Assembly (NCBI GenBank): GCA_900320765.1
Contig: ONTN01000120.1
Span: 5,344 to 14,107 of the forward strand
Reading direction: 5' to 3'
Length of the DNA stretch: 8,764 nt
DNA from: an uncultured Eubacteriales bacterium
GTDB lineage: Bacteria > Bacillota > Clostridia > Oscillospirales > Oscillospiraceae
The notes under the pieces are model-generated. The model saw only the letters and a list, made by a program, of their open reading frames with translations, ran no database searches and was not told where the DNA came from. A program made the translations under genes and the position numbers. Shown here one piece after another: positions 1 to 8,100 of this stretch. How positions within the stretch are numbered: position 1 is the stretch's first letter; the number at the start of each line of letters is the position of its first letter.

Positions 1-2
1 TT

Positions 3-302
3 GAGATGCTGCGCGAGAGCTACGATAAAAGGCGCAAGCTCATGCTCAAGAGGCTCAGCGAGATCGGCCTTAAATGCTTTGAGCCCAAGGGCGCGTTCTA
101 TATGTTCCCGTCAATAAAATCAACAGGCCTGAGCTCCGACGAGTTCAGCACGCGGCTCCTGAAGGAGGAAAAGGTCGCCGTTATCCCAGGAAACGCCTTC
201 GGAGCTGGCGGAGAGGGCTTTGTCCGTATGTGCTACGCATCGTCGGTAGCAAATATTGAAACGGCTCTTGACAGAATGGGCCGGTTCTTAGAGAGGCTTT
301 AA
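3..302 (+). CDS. PLP-dependent class I/II aminotransferase, C-terminal fragment
   Basis: This is the last ~99 residues of an aminotransferase whose start lies before the window; the frame is open to the left edge (the codon before the first Met is GAG). Fold-type I aminotransferases of this class are usually near 390 residues, so about a quarter is visible. The fragment has the small-domain signature of the family: 'EPKGAFYMFP' near residues 27-36, then 'VIPGNAFGAGGEGFVRMCYA', where the Arg of 'FVRMCYA' matches the Arg that binds the substrate alpha-carboxylate. The PLP-binding lysine would be upstream and is not visible, so substrate specificity cannot be told. The stop is 5 nt before the ispE start, suggesting co-transcription. 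The family assignment is firm; any specific enzyme name would be a guess. Confidence 0.88.
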   Translation, partial: EMLRESYDKRRKLMLKRLSEIGLKCFEPKGAFYMFPSIKSTGLSSDEFSTRLLKEEKVAVIPGNAFGAGGEGFVRMCYASSVANIETALDRMGRFLERL

Positions 303-307
303 GCTGT

Positions 308-1192
308 ATGCTTACACAGACGATACGCGAAAAGGCGTACGGAAAGCTCAATCTCTCCCTCGACGTTCTCGGAAAGCGCGACGATGGGTATCATGAGATG
401 CTTATGCTGATGCAGTCGGTATCCCTTTGCGACGAGGTTACGATCTCCGTAGCCGAGGGAAACGGCCTTATCGGCGCGAGCACCAATAAGGCTTATATTC
501 CGAACACAGACAAAAACCTCGGATTTAAGGCAGCCAAGGTCTTTATGACCGAGCTAAATATCAAAAACAGGGACGTAACGATAAGCATAAAAAAGCGCGT
601 TCCCGTATGCGCCGGTATGGGCGGAGGAAGCTCCGACGCCGCCGCCGTGATAAGAGGGCTGAACAGGGTACTGAAAACCGGGCTCTCGTTTGAGAATATG
701 AGGACGCTCGCAGGCAAGGTCGACTCCGACGCCCCTTTTTGCGTGCAGGGCGGGACTTCGCTCGCCTCCGGAAGAGGAACGGAGTTTACTATGCTCGAGC
801 CGATTCCGGACTGCGCGTTCGTCATTGTAAAGCCGAGGTTTTCAATATCGACGCCGGCGCTCTTTTCAAAGCTTGACAGCGTTAAGCTGAGAGCGAGACC
901 CGACACTGAAGGAATACTCGAGACGATCAGGGACGGAGATCTCTACGGAATGGCGAGAAGATGCTTTAACGTATTCGAGGCCGCCCTATCTCCGAGAGAA
1001 AGAGATACGGTTGAAAAGGCGAAGGGCAGCCTCGTGAACTTAGGAGCGCTCGGCGCCTCAATGACAGGCACGGGCTCGGCGGTTTACGGCATTTTCCGAA
1101 CCGAAAGTGAGGCCTATGCTGCGGAGAAGGAGCTTTCGCGCGTTTTCCGCGAATGCTACGTCGCGCGTCCGGCTCCAGCGTTAACTGAATAA
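308..1192 (+). CDS. ispE: 4-diphosphocytidyl-2-C-methyl-D-erythritol kinase (IspE)
   Basis: A GHMP-family kinase that phosphorylates 4-diphosphocytidyl-2-C-methylerythritol with ATP, a cytosolic step of the non-mevalonate (MEP) isoprenoid pathway. At 294 residues it has normal family length. Visible motifs: N-terminal 'KAYGKLNLSLDV' with the substrate/catalytic Lys at K13 of 'GKLN'; 'GKRDDGYHEM'; the ATP-binding glycine loop 'AGMGGGSSDAAA' at about residues 102-113; 'VDSDAPFCVQGGT', where D141 matches the catalytic Asp; and the C-terminal GHMP motif 'GASMTGTGSAVYGIF' from residue 249. The ATG at 308 is preceded by AGAGG (292-296) at a rather long 11-nt spacing, which still leaves a standard N-terminus before the KAYGKLN motif. 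It follows the aminotransferase by 5 nt, probably in one operon, and is followed by an intrinsic terminator. No lesion is seen. Confidence 0.96.
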   Translation: MLTQTIREKAYGKLNLSLDVLGKRDDGYHEMLMLMQSVSLCDEVTISVAEGNGLIGASTNKAYIPNTDKNLGFKAAKVFMTELNIKNRDVTISIKKRVPVCAGMGGGSSDAAAVIRGLNRVLKTGLSFENMRTLAGKVDSDAPFCVQGGTSLASGRGTEFTMLEPIPDCAFVIVKPRFSISTPALFSKLDSVKLRARPDTEGILETIRDGDLYGMARRCFNVFEAALSPRERDTVEKAKGSLVNLGALGASMTGTGSAVYGIFRTESEAYAAEKELSRVFRECYVARPAPALTE

Positions 1193-1216
1193 TAACTCCA
1201 AATTATGGCAATAATG
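1187..1216 (+). promoter_or_regulatory. Candidate sigma-F-type promoter for spoIIR, overlapping the ispE stop and terminator stem
   Basis: The sequence shows GAATA at 1187-1191, then 15 nt, then GGCAATAATG at 1207-1216. The second element fits every fixed position of the sigma-F -10 pattern (GGnnAnAnTR). The first fits the -35 pattern (GYWTA) at 4 of 5 positions. SpoIIR is a known sigma-F-dependent forespore gene in Bacillus, so a site here is expected. The predicted start (about 1222-1224) falls in the loop of the terminator hairpin, leaving a leader of about 33 nt to the spoIIR ATG. This is a motif match only, in a short region that also forms a hairpin, so chance agreement is possible. Confidence 0.5.
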
Positions 1217-1246
1217 TCCGCAAAGGGCGTTATTGCCATCTTTTTT
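1205..1246 (+). terminator. Rho-independent terminator of ispE
   Basis: ATGGCAATAA (1205-1214) and TTATTGCCAT (1230-1239) form a perfect 10-bp inverted repeat. Pairing continues inward over 1215-1219/1225-1229 with two G-U wobbles, giving a 15-bp stem with a 5-nt loop (GCAAA, 1220-1224). A run of six T follows at 1241-1246. It starts 13 nt after the ispE stop and ends directly against the spoIIR Shine-Dalgarno, so it separates the aminotransferase-ispE unit from spoIIR. Confidence 0.88.
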
Positions 1247-1252
1247 GGAGGG
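1247..1252 (+). promoter_or_regulatory. spoIIR ribosome binding site (decides the start)
   Basis: GGAGGG lies 4-5 nt upstream of the ATG at 1257. It fixes the spoIIR start there rather than at the in-frame TTG at 1233, which sits inside the terminator stem, has no ribosome binding site and would add eight residues before the signal anchor. Confidence 0.85.
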
Positions 1253-1256
1253 AAAT

Positions 1257-1865
1257 ATGAAGCTTAAACCTATAGAGCTTGCGCTTATCTTCGCGCTTGT
1301 AATAACAGTTCTTTTCAGCACAAGCTTATCCGCGGAGGCGGACGGGCTCTCATCAAAGCTAATAAGGCTCCACGTAGTAGCAGATTCCGACAGCGATGAG
1401 GAGCAGAGCTTAAAGCTGAAGGTGCGCGATGCCGTGCTTTCCTATCTTGAGTCCGAGCTTGCGGAGGCGGAAAGCCGTGACGACGCCGAAGCGCTTATTA
1501 ACGGGAGAATTGACGTGCTTCAAAAAATAGCGGAAGGGGTAATTGCCTCTGAAGGCAAAACCCACGGAGTTACCGTATCCTTGACGGAGGAGTTCTTTCA
1601 GGAAACGGATTACGATACCTTTTCTCTACCGTCCGGACGCTATCTTTCGCTTCGAATCGTTATCGGAAGCGGGAAGGGTCATAACTGGTGGTGCGTCGTT
1701 TTTCCAAAGGTCTGCTACGCGGGGATACTTAACGACGAGAGCTCAGCCGAGATAGGACTTACTGAGGGTGAGCTTTCGCTTATTACAAGAGATTCTCGCG
1801 AGACGGTGATCCGCTTTCGAGCCATAGATCTCTTAGCAAGGCTAAAAAAGCTATTAGGCTTTTAG
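1257..1865 (+). CDS. spoIIR: Stage II sporulation protein R (SpoIIR)
   Basis: SpoIIR is the intercompartment signal of early sporulation. It is made in the forespore, exported to the intermembrane space, and activates the mother-cell membrane protease SpoIIGA, which then processes pro-sigma-E. This 202-residue protein is near the usual family size. A single hydrophobic N-terminal segment (about residues 6-26) acts as a signal peptide or anchor. It is followed by the family signature 'LIRLHVVADSDSDEEQSLKL' (35-54) running into 'KVRDAVL', and then 'HNWWCVVFPKVC' (142-153), the Trp-Trp-Cys/Phe-Pro motif with two cysteines. The ATG at 1257 was chosen for its strong GGAGGG site. Upstream lies the ispE terminator; a sigma-F-like promoter overlaps it. 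The stop codon abuts the addBA promoter. It marks the source as an endospore former. Confidence 0.94.
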   Translation: MKLKPIELALIFALVITVLFSTSLSAEADGLSSKLIRLHVVADSDSDEEQSLKLKVRDAVLSYLESELAEAESRDDAEALINGRIDVLQKIAEGVIASEGKTHGVTVSLTEEFFQETDYDTFSLPSGRYLSLRIVIGSGKGHNWWCVVFPKVCYAGILNDESSAEIGLTEGELSLITRDSRETVIRFRAIDLLARLKKLLGF

Positions 1866-1893
1866 TGACAAATTTGGACAAGGGTTGTATAAT
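1865..1893 (+). promoter_or_regulatory. Sigma-A promoter of addB-addA
   Basis: GTGACA (1865-1870; 5 of 6 against TTGACA), a 17-nt spacer, then a perfect TATAAT (1888-1893). Transcription would start near 1900, leaving a leader of about 20 nt to the addB ATG at 1920. The -35 box begins on the last base of the spoIIR TAG codon. No terminator separates spoIIR from addB, so sporulation transcripts may also read into addB. Confidence 0.8.
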
Positions 1894-1919
1894 AATAAAA
1901 AACCTATGGGAGAAAGAAT

Positions 1920-4472
1920 ATGCTGACGCTGTTATTAGGCCGAGCGGGCTCGGGCAAAACCGCCGAGATACTTCGCAGGCTTGCGGAAAACGTCCGGAAG
2001 GGCATTCCGGGCAATATATATATTGTTCCCGAGCAGTACAGCCACGACGCTGAGCGAGAGATGGCCGAGGTATGCCCAGACGACGCCTGCCTTTACGCTG
2101 AGGTGCTCAGCTTTTCAAGGCTCGAGGGAAGAGTGTTCAGCGAGGTCGGCGGCCTGAGAGAAAAAACGCTCGACAAGGGCGGCAGACTTCTGAGCATGAT
2201 GCGGGCTGTGACGGAATCAGCCCCGTATCTAAGGGTGTATTCTCTTGGCTCGAGTAAGACGGACTATCTAAAATCGCTTATTAGCACGTACGATGATCTG
2301 CGCTCGGCTGAGATAACAGTTTCTGAGCTTTTTGCGGCCTCGGACAAGGTCGCCTCGCCGACGGGGGATAAGCTCAAAGACCTTTCGCTTATATTCGAGA
2401 GCTACGAGAGAGTTAAGGAGCAGAGCGGCCTTGACCCGAGGGACAGGCTTTCACGCCTTGCAGCCGGGATCGCGGAGAGCTCGGTCGGGACTTCCGGCGA
2501 GATATTTATCGACGGCTTTACCGACTTTACCGCCCAGGAGCTCAGAGTTATTGACGAGCTTATAAAAAAGGGCGCGGCTCTCACGGCTTCGCTTACGACT
2601 GCTGATCTGATGAGCGAGGAGCCGATGTTCGCCCTTCCTGCGAAAACCGGGAGGACGCTTATGTCCCTTGCCTCAAAAAGAGGCGTAAAATGCTGCATGG
2701 TTAAGCTGAACTCTGAGAAGTCGTCAAAGGCTCCGGAGCTAATTTATCTTGAAAAGAACATAACCGGTTACGGGAACGAGAAATACAGCGGGAAATGCGA
2801 GGCCGTCACGCTCTATCGTGGTGCTGAAATCTACGACGAGCTCTCTCTTGCCGCGGCGAGGACGGCAGAGCTCGTGAGAGCGGGCGCAAGATACAGGGAG
2901 ATAGCGATAGTGTCTCCGGACTGGAATAATTATGCCTCAGCCGCTCGCGGTATCCTCGGTAAGTATTCAATACCGTTTAACTCATCGGATAAGGAGGATA
3001 TCCTCAATAAGCCTCTGCTTGCGTTCGTCCTTTCTGCGCTTGACGTCGTTATCACAAATTGGGAAAGAGAGAGCGTATGCCGCTGCATAAAGACCGGGCT
3101 TGCCGGAATCACAGCGGATCAAAGGGATCAGTTAGAAAACTATCTGATCAAATGGAGCATTCGCGGCTCTTCAATGTGGCAGAGAACGGACGGATGGAAA
3201 ATGCACCCGGACGGCTATTCCGCTGCAATGAACGATGAAGCGAAGGCGAGGCTTGAGTCGGTAAACAGCTCTCGCCTTGCGGTATGCGGCCCGCTCGCCT
3301 TCCTTGAAAAGGCGCTGGGCAGCGCAGAAACGGGCTCAGGCAAGGCGGAAGCCGTATATGACTTTCTTGAAAAGGCCGGGATATACGGGCAAACTGAGGA
3401 GAAGGTCAGAGAGCTTGAGAATAAGGGCAAGCTAAAGGCGGCGGACGAGCTCTCTCAGCTATGGAGCATTTTAACTGACGCTCTCGAACAGTTTTCCGAT
3501 ATCGTTGGGGACAAGCTGATGGATAACGAGGAGTTCGCGCGCCTTCTCCGGCTTTTGCTGGGAGAGTATGACGTAAGCACGATACCGTCGTCGATCGACG
3601 CCGTCGGCGTCGGCGATATGTCAAGAATGCGCGGCAGGGGCATAAAGCACCTTATCATCGTCGGCGCGACAGACGCCGCCATGCCGTCTTTCAGGGAAAG
3701 CGGAGAGCTGTTCAGCGAGCGGGAGAAGACCGAGCTGAGAAGCGCCGGCCTTGGCCTTCCGGACTCACGCGACGACGAGCTCTCAAGAGAGCTCGGGCTT
3801 ATCTATTCTTCGTTTACAATGCCGTCCGACTCGCTTACGCTCACTTATCCGGAGACCTCACGAAAGTCGTATATGATAACGAGGCTTTCGGAAATGCTCG
3901 GAATACAGGAAAGGGATATAGACAGTTCGGTATTTCTGTATGCCAAAGAGCCGGCGCTCGAGCTTGCCGCCTCGGCGATCTCTATGGACAATAATTCAGT
4001 TGCGGCAAGGGCGTATTTTGCCTCAAAGCCGGAGCTTAGGTCTGAGCTTGAGAAACTCGAGCTTGCGGCTAAGATGCCGCGAGGCAGGCTCAGCCGTATG
4101 GCGGCGGAAAAGCTGTACGGAAAGAACGTGACCCTTTCCGCGTCCCAGCTCGATAAATTCTACTCATGCCGCTACTCGTACTTTCTGAAATACGGCCTGA
4201 GGCTGAAAAGAAGAGACCCGGCGGGGCTCGACGCTCCTGAGACGGGAACCTTCATTCACTATGTTCTGGAACAGACGTTCCGAGAGGCGGAAAAGGCGGG
4301 CGGGCTCAACGCGATATCTGACGATGAGCTCAAGAAAATTGCAAGGGCTTGCTGCTCAGACTACGCGGAGACGAAGCTCGGAGGTCTTGAGGATAAAACC
4401 GGAAGATTTAAGTATCTCTTCTCAAGGCTTTGCGACGACGCTAGGGAGACGGGGGAAATACAAGGCTTATAG
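1920..4472 (+). pseudogene. addB: AddB, N-terminal part of a frameshifted gene (helicase-like domains and start of the nuclease domain)
   Basis: AddB is one subunit of the AddAB helicase-nuclease that resects double-strand DNA ends and recognises Chi in Firmicutes. The ATG at 1920 follows GGGAGAAAG with good spacing. Visible features: Walker A 'GRAGSGKT' (residues 7-14), 'VPEQYSHDAERE' (36-47), 'LSFSRL' (63-68), and a helicase-core strand 'KHLIIVGATDAAMPS' from 576. The nuclease domain then begins: first iron-sulphur Cys C750 in 'YSCRYSYFLKYG' and 'GTFIHYVLE' with H780. Family similarity is good to about 'FSRLCDDA' (near 4440). The frame then reads 'RETGEIQGL' and stops at 4472. The rest of AddB continues in another phase from about 4445. 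About 35-45 residues normally found at this point are absent, so this is a deletion with a frame change, either real or an assembly error. Without the C-terminal part it would lack the nuclease Asp-x-Lys and three of four cluster cysteines. Confidence 0.9.
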
Positions 4473-5128
4473 GCATTGCGGACAGGGTGGACGGATGGCT
4501 TCATAACGATAAGCTGTACTTAAGAGTCATAGACTACAAAACCGGAAAGAAGTCATTTAAGCTCTCTGACGTTCTTTACGGTATGGGAATGCAGATGCTG
4601 ATTTATCTTTTCGCGCTTAAAGACGAAGGAAAAGACCTGTATCAAAAGGAGATCGTCCCGGCCGGAGTCCTGTATTCGCCGGCCAGGGATCAGATCACAA
4701 GGACAAGCGGCGATATAGGCGACGACGAGCTTGAGAGGAAGAAGCTGAAGGATAATTTAAGATCCGGACTTTTGCTGAACGACCCCGAGGTCATAGACGC
4801 TATGGAGAACGGGACAAAGGGCAAATACATTCCCGTCACGCTATCAAAAGAGGGCTTGCCCTCGGGTGACAGCCTTGCGGGAGCTGAGGAGCTCGGCGCC
4901 CTTGCGAAGCACGTTTTTATGCTCATATCGAGGATGGGAAACGAGCTGAGGCAGGGCGAGCTGAGCGCAGACCCGTATTTCAGAAGCCAGCTTGACACGG
5001 CGTGCGTTTATTGCGACTATTTCGGAGCATGCCATTTCAGATCAGCCGGAGATGAGGACAGACCGAGATATATCTCCAGAGTCAAAACGCCGGAGGCGTG
5101 GGAGAAGATAATGAGGAACAAGAGATGA
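4445..5128 (+). pseudogene. addB: AddB, C-terminal nuclease / 4Fe-4S part in a shifted frame
   Basis: This is the remainder of AddB. The frame is open from 4445 (a TAG stop lies just upstream at 4442-4444), and AddB-like sequence is already visible in 'RLIGIADRVDGWLHN', so the homology starts upstream of the first possible independent start, GTG 4487. It carries the RecB-type nuclease motif 'LRVIDYKTGKKSF' (Asp at 4532-4534, Lys at 4538-4540), 'GMGMQMLIYLFAL', 'PAGVLYSPARD', and 'ACVYCDYFGACHF' with Cys codons at 5003, 5012 and 5030. These three cysteines plus C750 of the upstream part form the 4Fe-4S cluster typical of AddB. No good ribosome binding site precedes GTG 4487, so separate translation is unlikely. 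The TGA stop overlaps the addA start (ATGA, 5125-5128). Apart from the lesion the sequence looks intact and under selection. Confidence 0.88.
5114..5118 (+). promoter_or_regulatory. addA ribosome binding site inside the end of addB
   Basis: AGGAA lies 6 nt upstream of the ATG at 5125, within the last codons of addB. It supports ATG 5125 over the in-frame GTG at 5098. The start/stop ATGA overlap at 5125-5128 is the usual arrangement for translational coupling of the two subunits. Confidence 0.7.
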
Positions 5129-8100
5129 TAGAATTTACCGCACAGCAGAAGCTTGCAATTGAAAATACCGGCGGACCTCTGCTCGTCTCAGCGGCCGCAG
5201 GAAGCGGGAAAACCCGAGTGCTCGTTGAGAGACTTCTCCACCGCGTTTTCTCCCCGGAGGCAAGCTGCGATATCGACGAGTTCCTTATAATTACATATAC
5301 GAATGCCGCCGCTTCTGAGCTTAAGGCGAGGATTCTCGATACGATATATGAGAGGATCGCGTCAGATCCGGAGAACAGGAGACTTAGGCGTCAGGCGGAT
5401 ATTTGCGGCAGGGCAGAGATATCGACCATTCACGGCTTCTGCTCGCGGGTGATAAAGGAGAATGCCCATCTACTGCAGCTTAACCCGAACTTCAGGGTGA
5501 TTGACGAAACGGAATCGGAGACTCTGAAGGCTGAGCTTCTTTCCGATATGCTTGAAGAGGCGTATTCCTCTATGGACCCCGGCTTTCTCTCGCTTGCCGA
5601 TACTATGGGAGCGGGGAGGGACGATAAAAACCTTATCTCCGTTATTCTCGACGCCCATGAGAAGCTTTTGAGCCATCCATACCCGGAAAAATGGGTGAAA
5701 AAGCATATGGAGGGCCTTGAGCCGTCAGACGAAGCAGATCTTGCCGAGACGCCGTGGGGCAAAGTCATAATAGATAAGATCAGGAGCTATTCGGAATACG
5801 CGGAGGGCTGCATTAAAAACCTTCTCGACGAGGCGGATACTGACGACGCGCTCAGTAAGAGCTACGGTCCGAGCCTTCGGGCAACTTATGAGGGGCTTCT
5901 TTCTCTCAGGGCCGCGTTCAGCGAGGGCTGGGACAAAGTCAGAGATGCGCTTATGAGTATTGACTTTCCGAGACCGCGGCCGCTCAGAGGCGCTGAATAC
6001 GAAGGAATAAAGGCCGTTCGCAGCTCCGTTAAAGATGGGCTTAAGAAGCTCTGCGAGCTTATGCGCGACGACGCGGGGAAATCCGCCGCTGATTTGAGAA
6101 AGGTCGTCCCCGAGATAAGAAGTCTCTACGGCTTCGTTCTGGAGTTTGACCGCAGATTCAGCGAGCTTAAAAAGAAAAAGGGTGTTATCGACTTCCACGA
6201 TCAGGAACATTTGGCGCTGAAGCTCTTAGTCGATCCCGAGGCCCTTCGTCCGACAGAGACTGCGCGTTCTATCTCAAAAAGATACGTTGAGATAATGGTC
6301 GACGAGTATCAGGACGTAAACGAGATACAGGAGATGATCTTTAACGCCGTATCTAAAGACGGAAACAACATTTTTATGGTCGGAGATGTAAAGCAGTCAA
6401 TATATAAATTCCGTCTTGCCGATCCGACCATTTTTATAAAAAAGTATTCCGAATACCGCGACGCTGAGGAGGCGGCGGAAGGTGAGGGCAGGAAGATACT
6501 CCTTTCCGAAAACTTCCGCTCGAGGAATGGAATACTTGAAGGCACAAATTTCGTATTGGGAAGCGAGATGTCCCGCGAGCTCGGTGATCTGGACTACACC
6601 GAGCGGGAGGCTCTGAAATACGGGGCGAAGGACTATGCGGAATCAAATGAGCCCGAAATTGAGCTTAACGTTCTCGATATGAAGTCGGATGAGGACGAGG
6701 ATGAAGAGGACGGAGAGACGCCTGACCGGGTAGTGGCTGAGGCTGAATTTGCCGTTCTCAGGCTTCGTGAGCTTATGCTCAGCTTCAGAGTTCAGGAAAA
6801 AAACGGGACACGTCCGCTTAGATACGGAGACGTGGCAATATTGATGCGCTCTCCGTCCTCAAGAGCTCAGGTTTGGATCGATACGCTTTCAAGATACGGA
6901 ATACCGGCAAAATTCGGCACCGAATCCGGATTTTTTGAGACGCCGGAAATATCTATGGCTATGGCTTTTGCCGCGATAATCGATAATCCCAGGCAGGATA
7001 TCCCGCTGATTACTGTTTTAAGATGCCCTGTTTACGGCTTTTCGAGCGATGAGCTTGCAAATATAAGAGCAGCGGATACAAAATCGGATTTCTATGCTGC
7101 CGCCGAATCGTATTCAGAAAACAGCGAAAAGCTTAAAAGATTTTTTTCTGAGCTTAACGAGTTCCGCGAGGATTCCGAGGAGCTGCCGGCCGATGAGCTG
7201 TTGTGGAAGGCCTTTTCCAAGACCGGATTTTTTGCCGCGATAAGCGCGATGCCGGATGGAGATAAAAGGTTAAGAAATGTTATGAGGCTTATTGAGACAG
7301 CGAGAAAGATCGAGTCCTCGGGATATAAGGGCGTTTACGGCTTCGTGAGATACATTAATACTATGATGGAGCAGGGGAAATGCCCCGCCTTTGACGACGC
7401 GGGAGAGCGGTCTGACGCTGTTACAATAATGAGCGTGCACAAGTCAAAAGGGCTGGAGTTTCCCGTCGTTTTCTTTGCAGATACCGCCAGGCAGTTTAAT
7501 GATTCGGACGCGAGGGCGCCGCTTCTTATCCATTCCGAGCTCGGCATAGGAGCCGACGTAGTAGATTTAAAGCGAAGAATACAGTACCCGACTATTTCAA
7601 AAAAAGCTATAAGGCTCGCAATAAGAAAAGAGAGCCTGTCTGAGGAGCTTCGCGTATTATACGTTGCGATGACGCGGGCAAAGGAAAAGCTTATCATTTT
7701 AGCGTCGTATTCCGACGCTGAGAAAACGCTCGGAAAGCTTCCGGACGCAAGTCTTCCCGTGCCACCCGCAATCCTTGAGAGCGCTCGATCTTTTGCCGAT
7801 TTTATCCTTCTTGCAGCTCTAAGAAGGCCGGAGAGCGAGACAATTAGATTTGGAAGGGTAACCGCGCCTGTTATTACCGAAGACAGGGCTTGGAAGGTAT
7901 CTCTTATAGAAGCCTCCGGACTTAGTAACGGCTTAGACGAGGCCGAGAGAATCGACGCCCAGCCTGAGATCGATGGAGAGGAGCTCAATATAATTCGAGA
8001 GCGCATCGAAGCAAAATACCCCTTTGCCGAGGCGCCGCTGATCCCGTCGAAGCTCACGGCGACGGAACTCAAGGGCGGCTTTTCGGACGCTGAGACGCAC

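Noticed and set aside
493..906. 137-codon minus-strand frame inside ispE
   Set aside because: It runs opposite the conserved ATP loop and catalytic Asp region of ispE; the translation has no recognisable motif and reflects GC-skewed codon use.
1205..1246. Riboswitch or attenuator leader for spoIIR
   Set aside because: Only one hairpin with a T-tract is present, with no alternative antiterminator pairing or aptamer-sized leader. A plain terminator overlapping a promoter explains it better.
1874..1880. TTGGACA as the -35 box of the addBA promoter
   Set aside because: It sits only 7-8 nt from TATAAT. GTGACA at 1865-1870 has the correct 17-nt spacing.
1865..2053. Short + strand frame overlapping the addBA promoter and the addB start
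   Set aside because: It crosses the sigma-A promoter and the addB Walker A in another phase, and would start from a GTG inside the -35 box. No support.
4443..4472. Programmed ribosomal frameshift joining the two addB parts
   Set aside because: No slippery heptamer followed by a pseudoknot was seen, and about 35-45 family residues appear to be missing at the junction, which recoding cannot explain.
6682..6720. Acidic run in AddA (Asp/Glu-rich, starting 'KSDEDEDEEDGE')
   Set aside because: Many AddA proteins carry a variable acidic linker at this place between the 1B/2A regions; it is not unusual.
7335..8072. 245-codon open frame on the minus strand inside addA
   Set aside because: It lies opposite a helicase core with all motifs in place, has a serine-rich low-information translation and no ribosome binding site. 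It is a by-product of addA codon bias.
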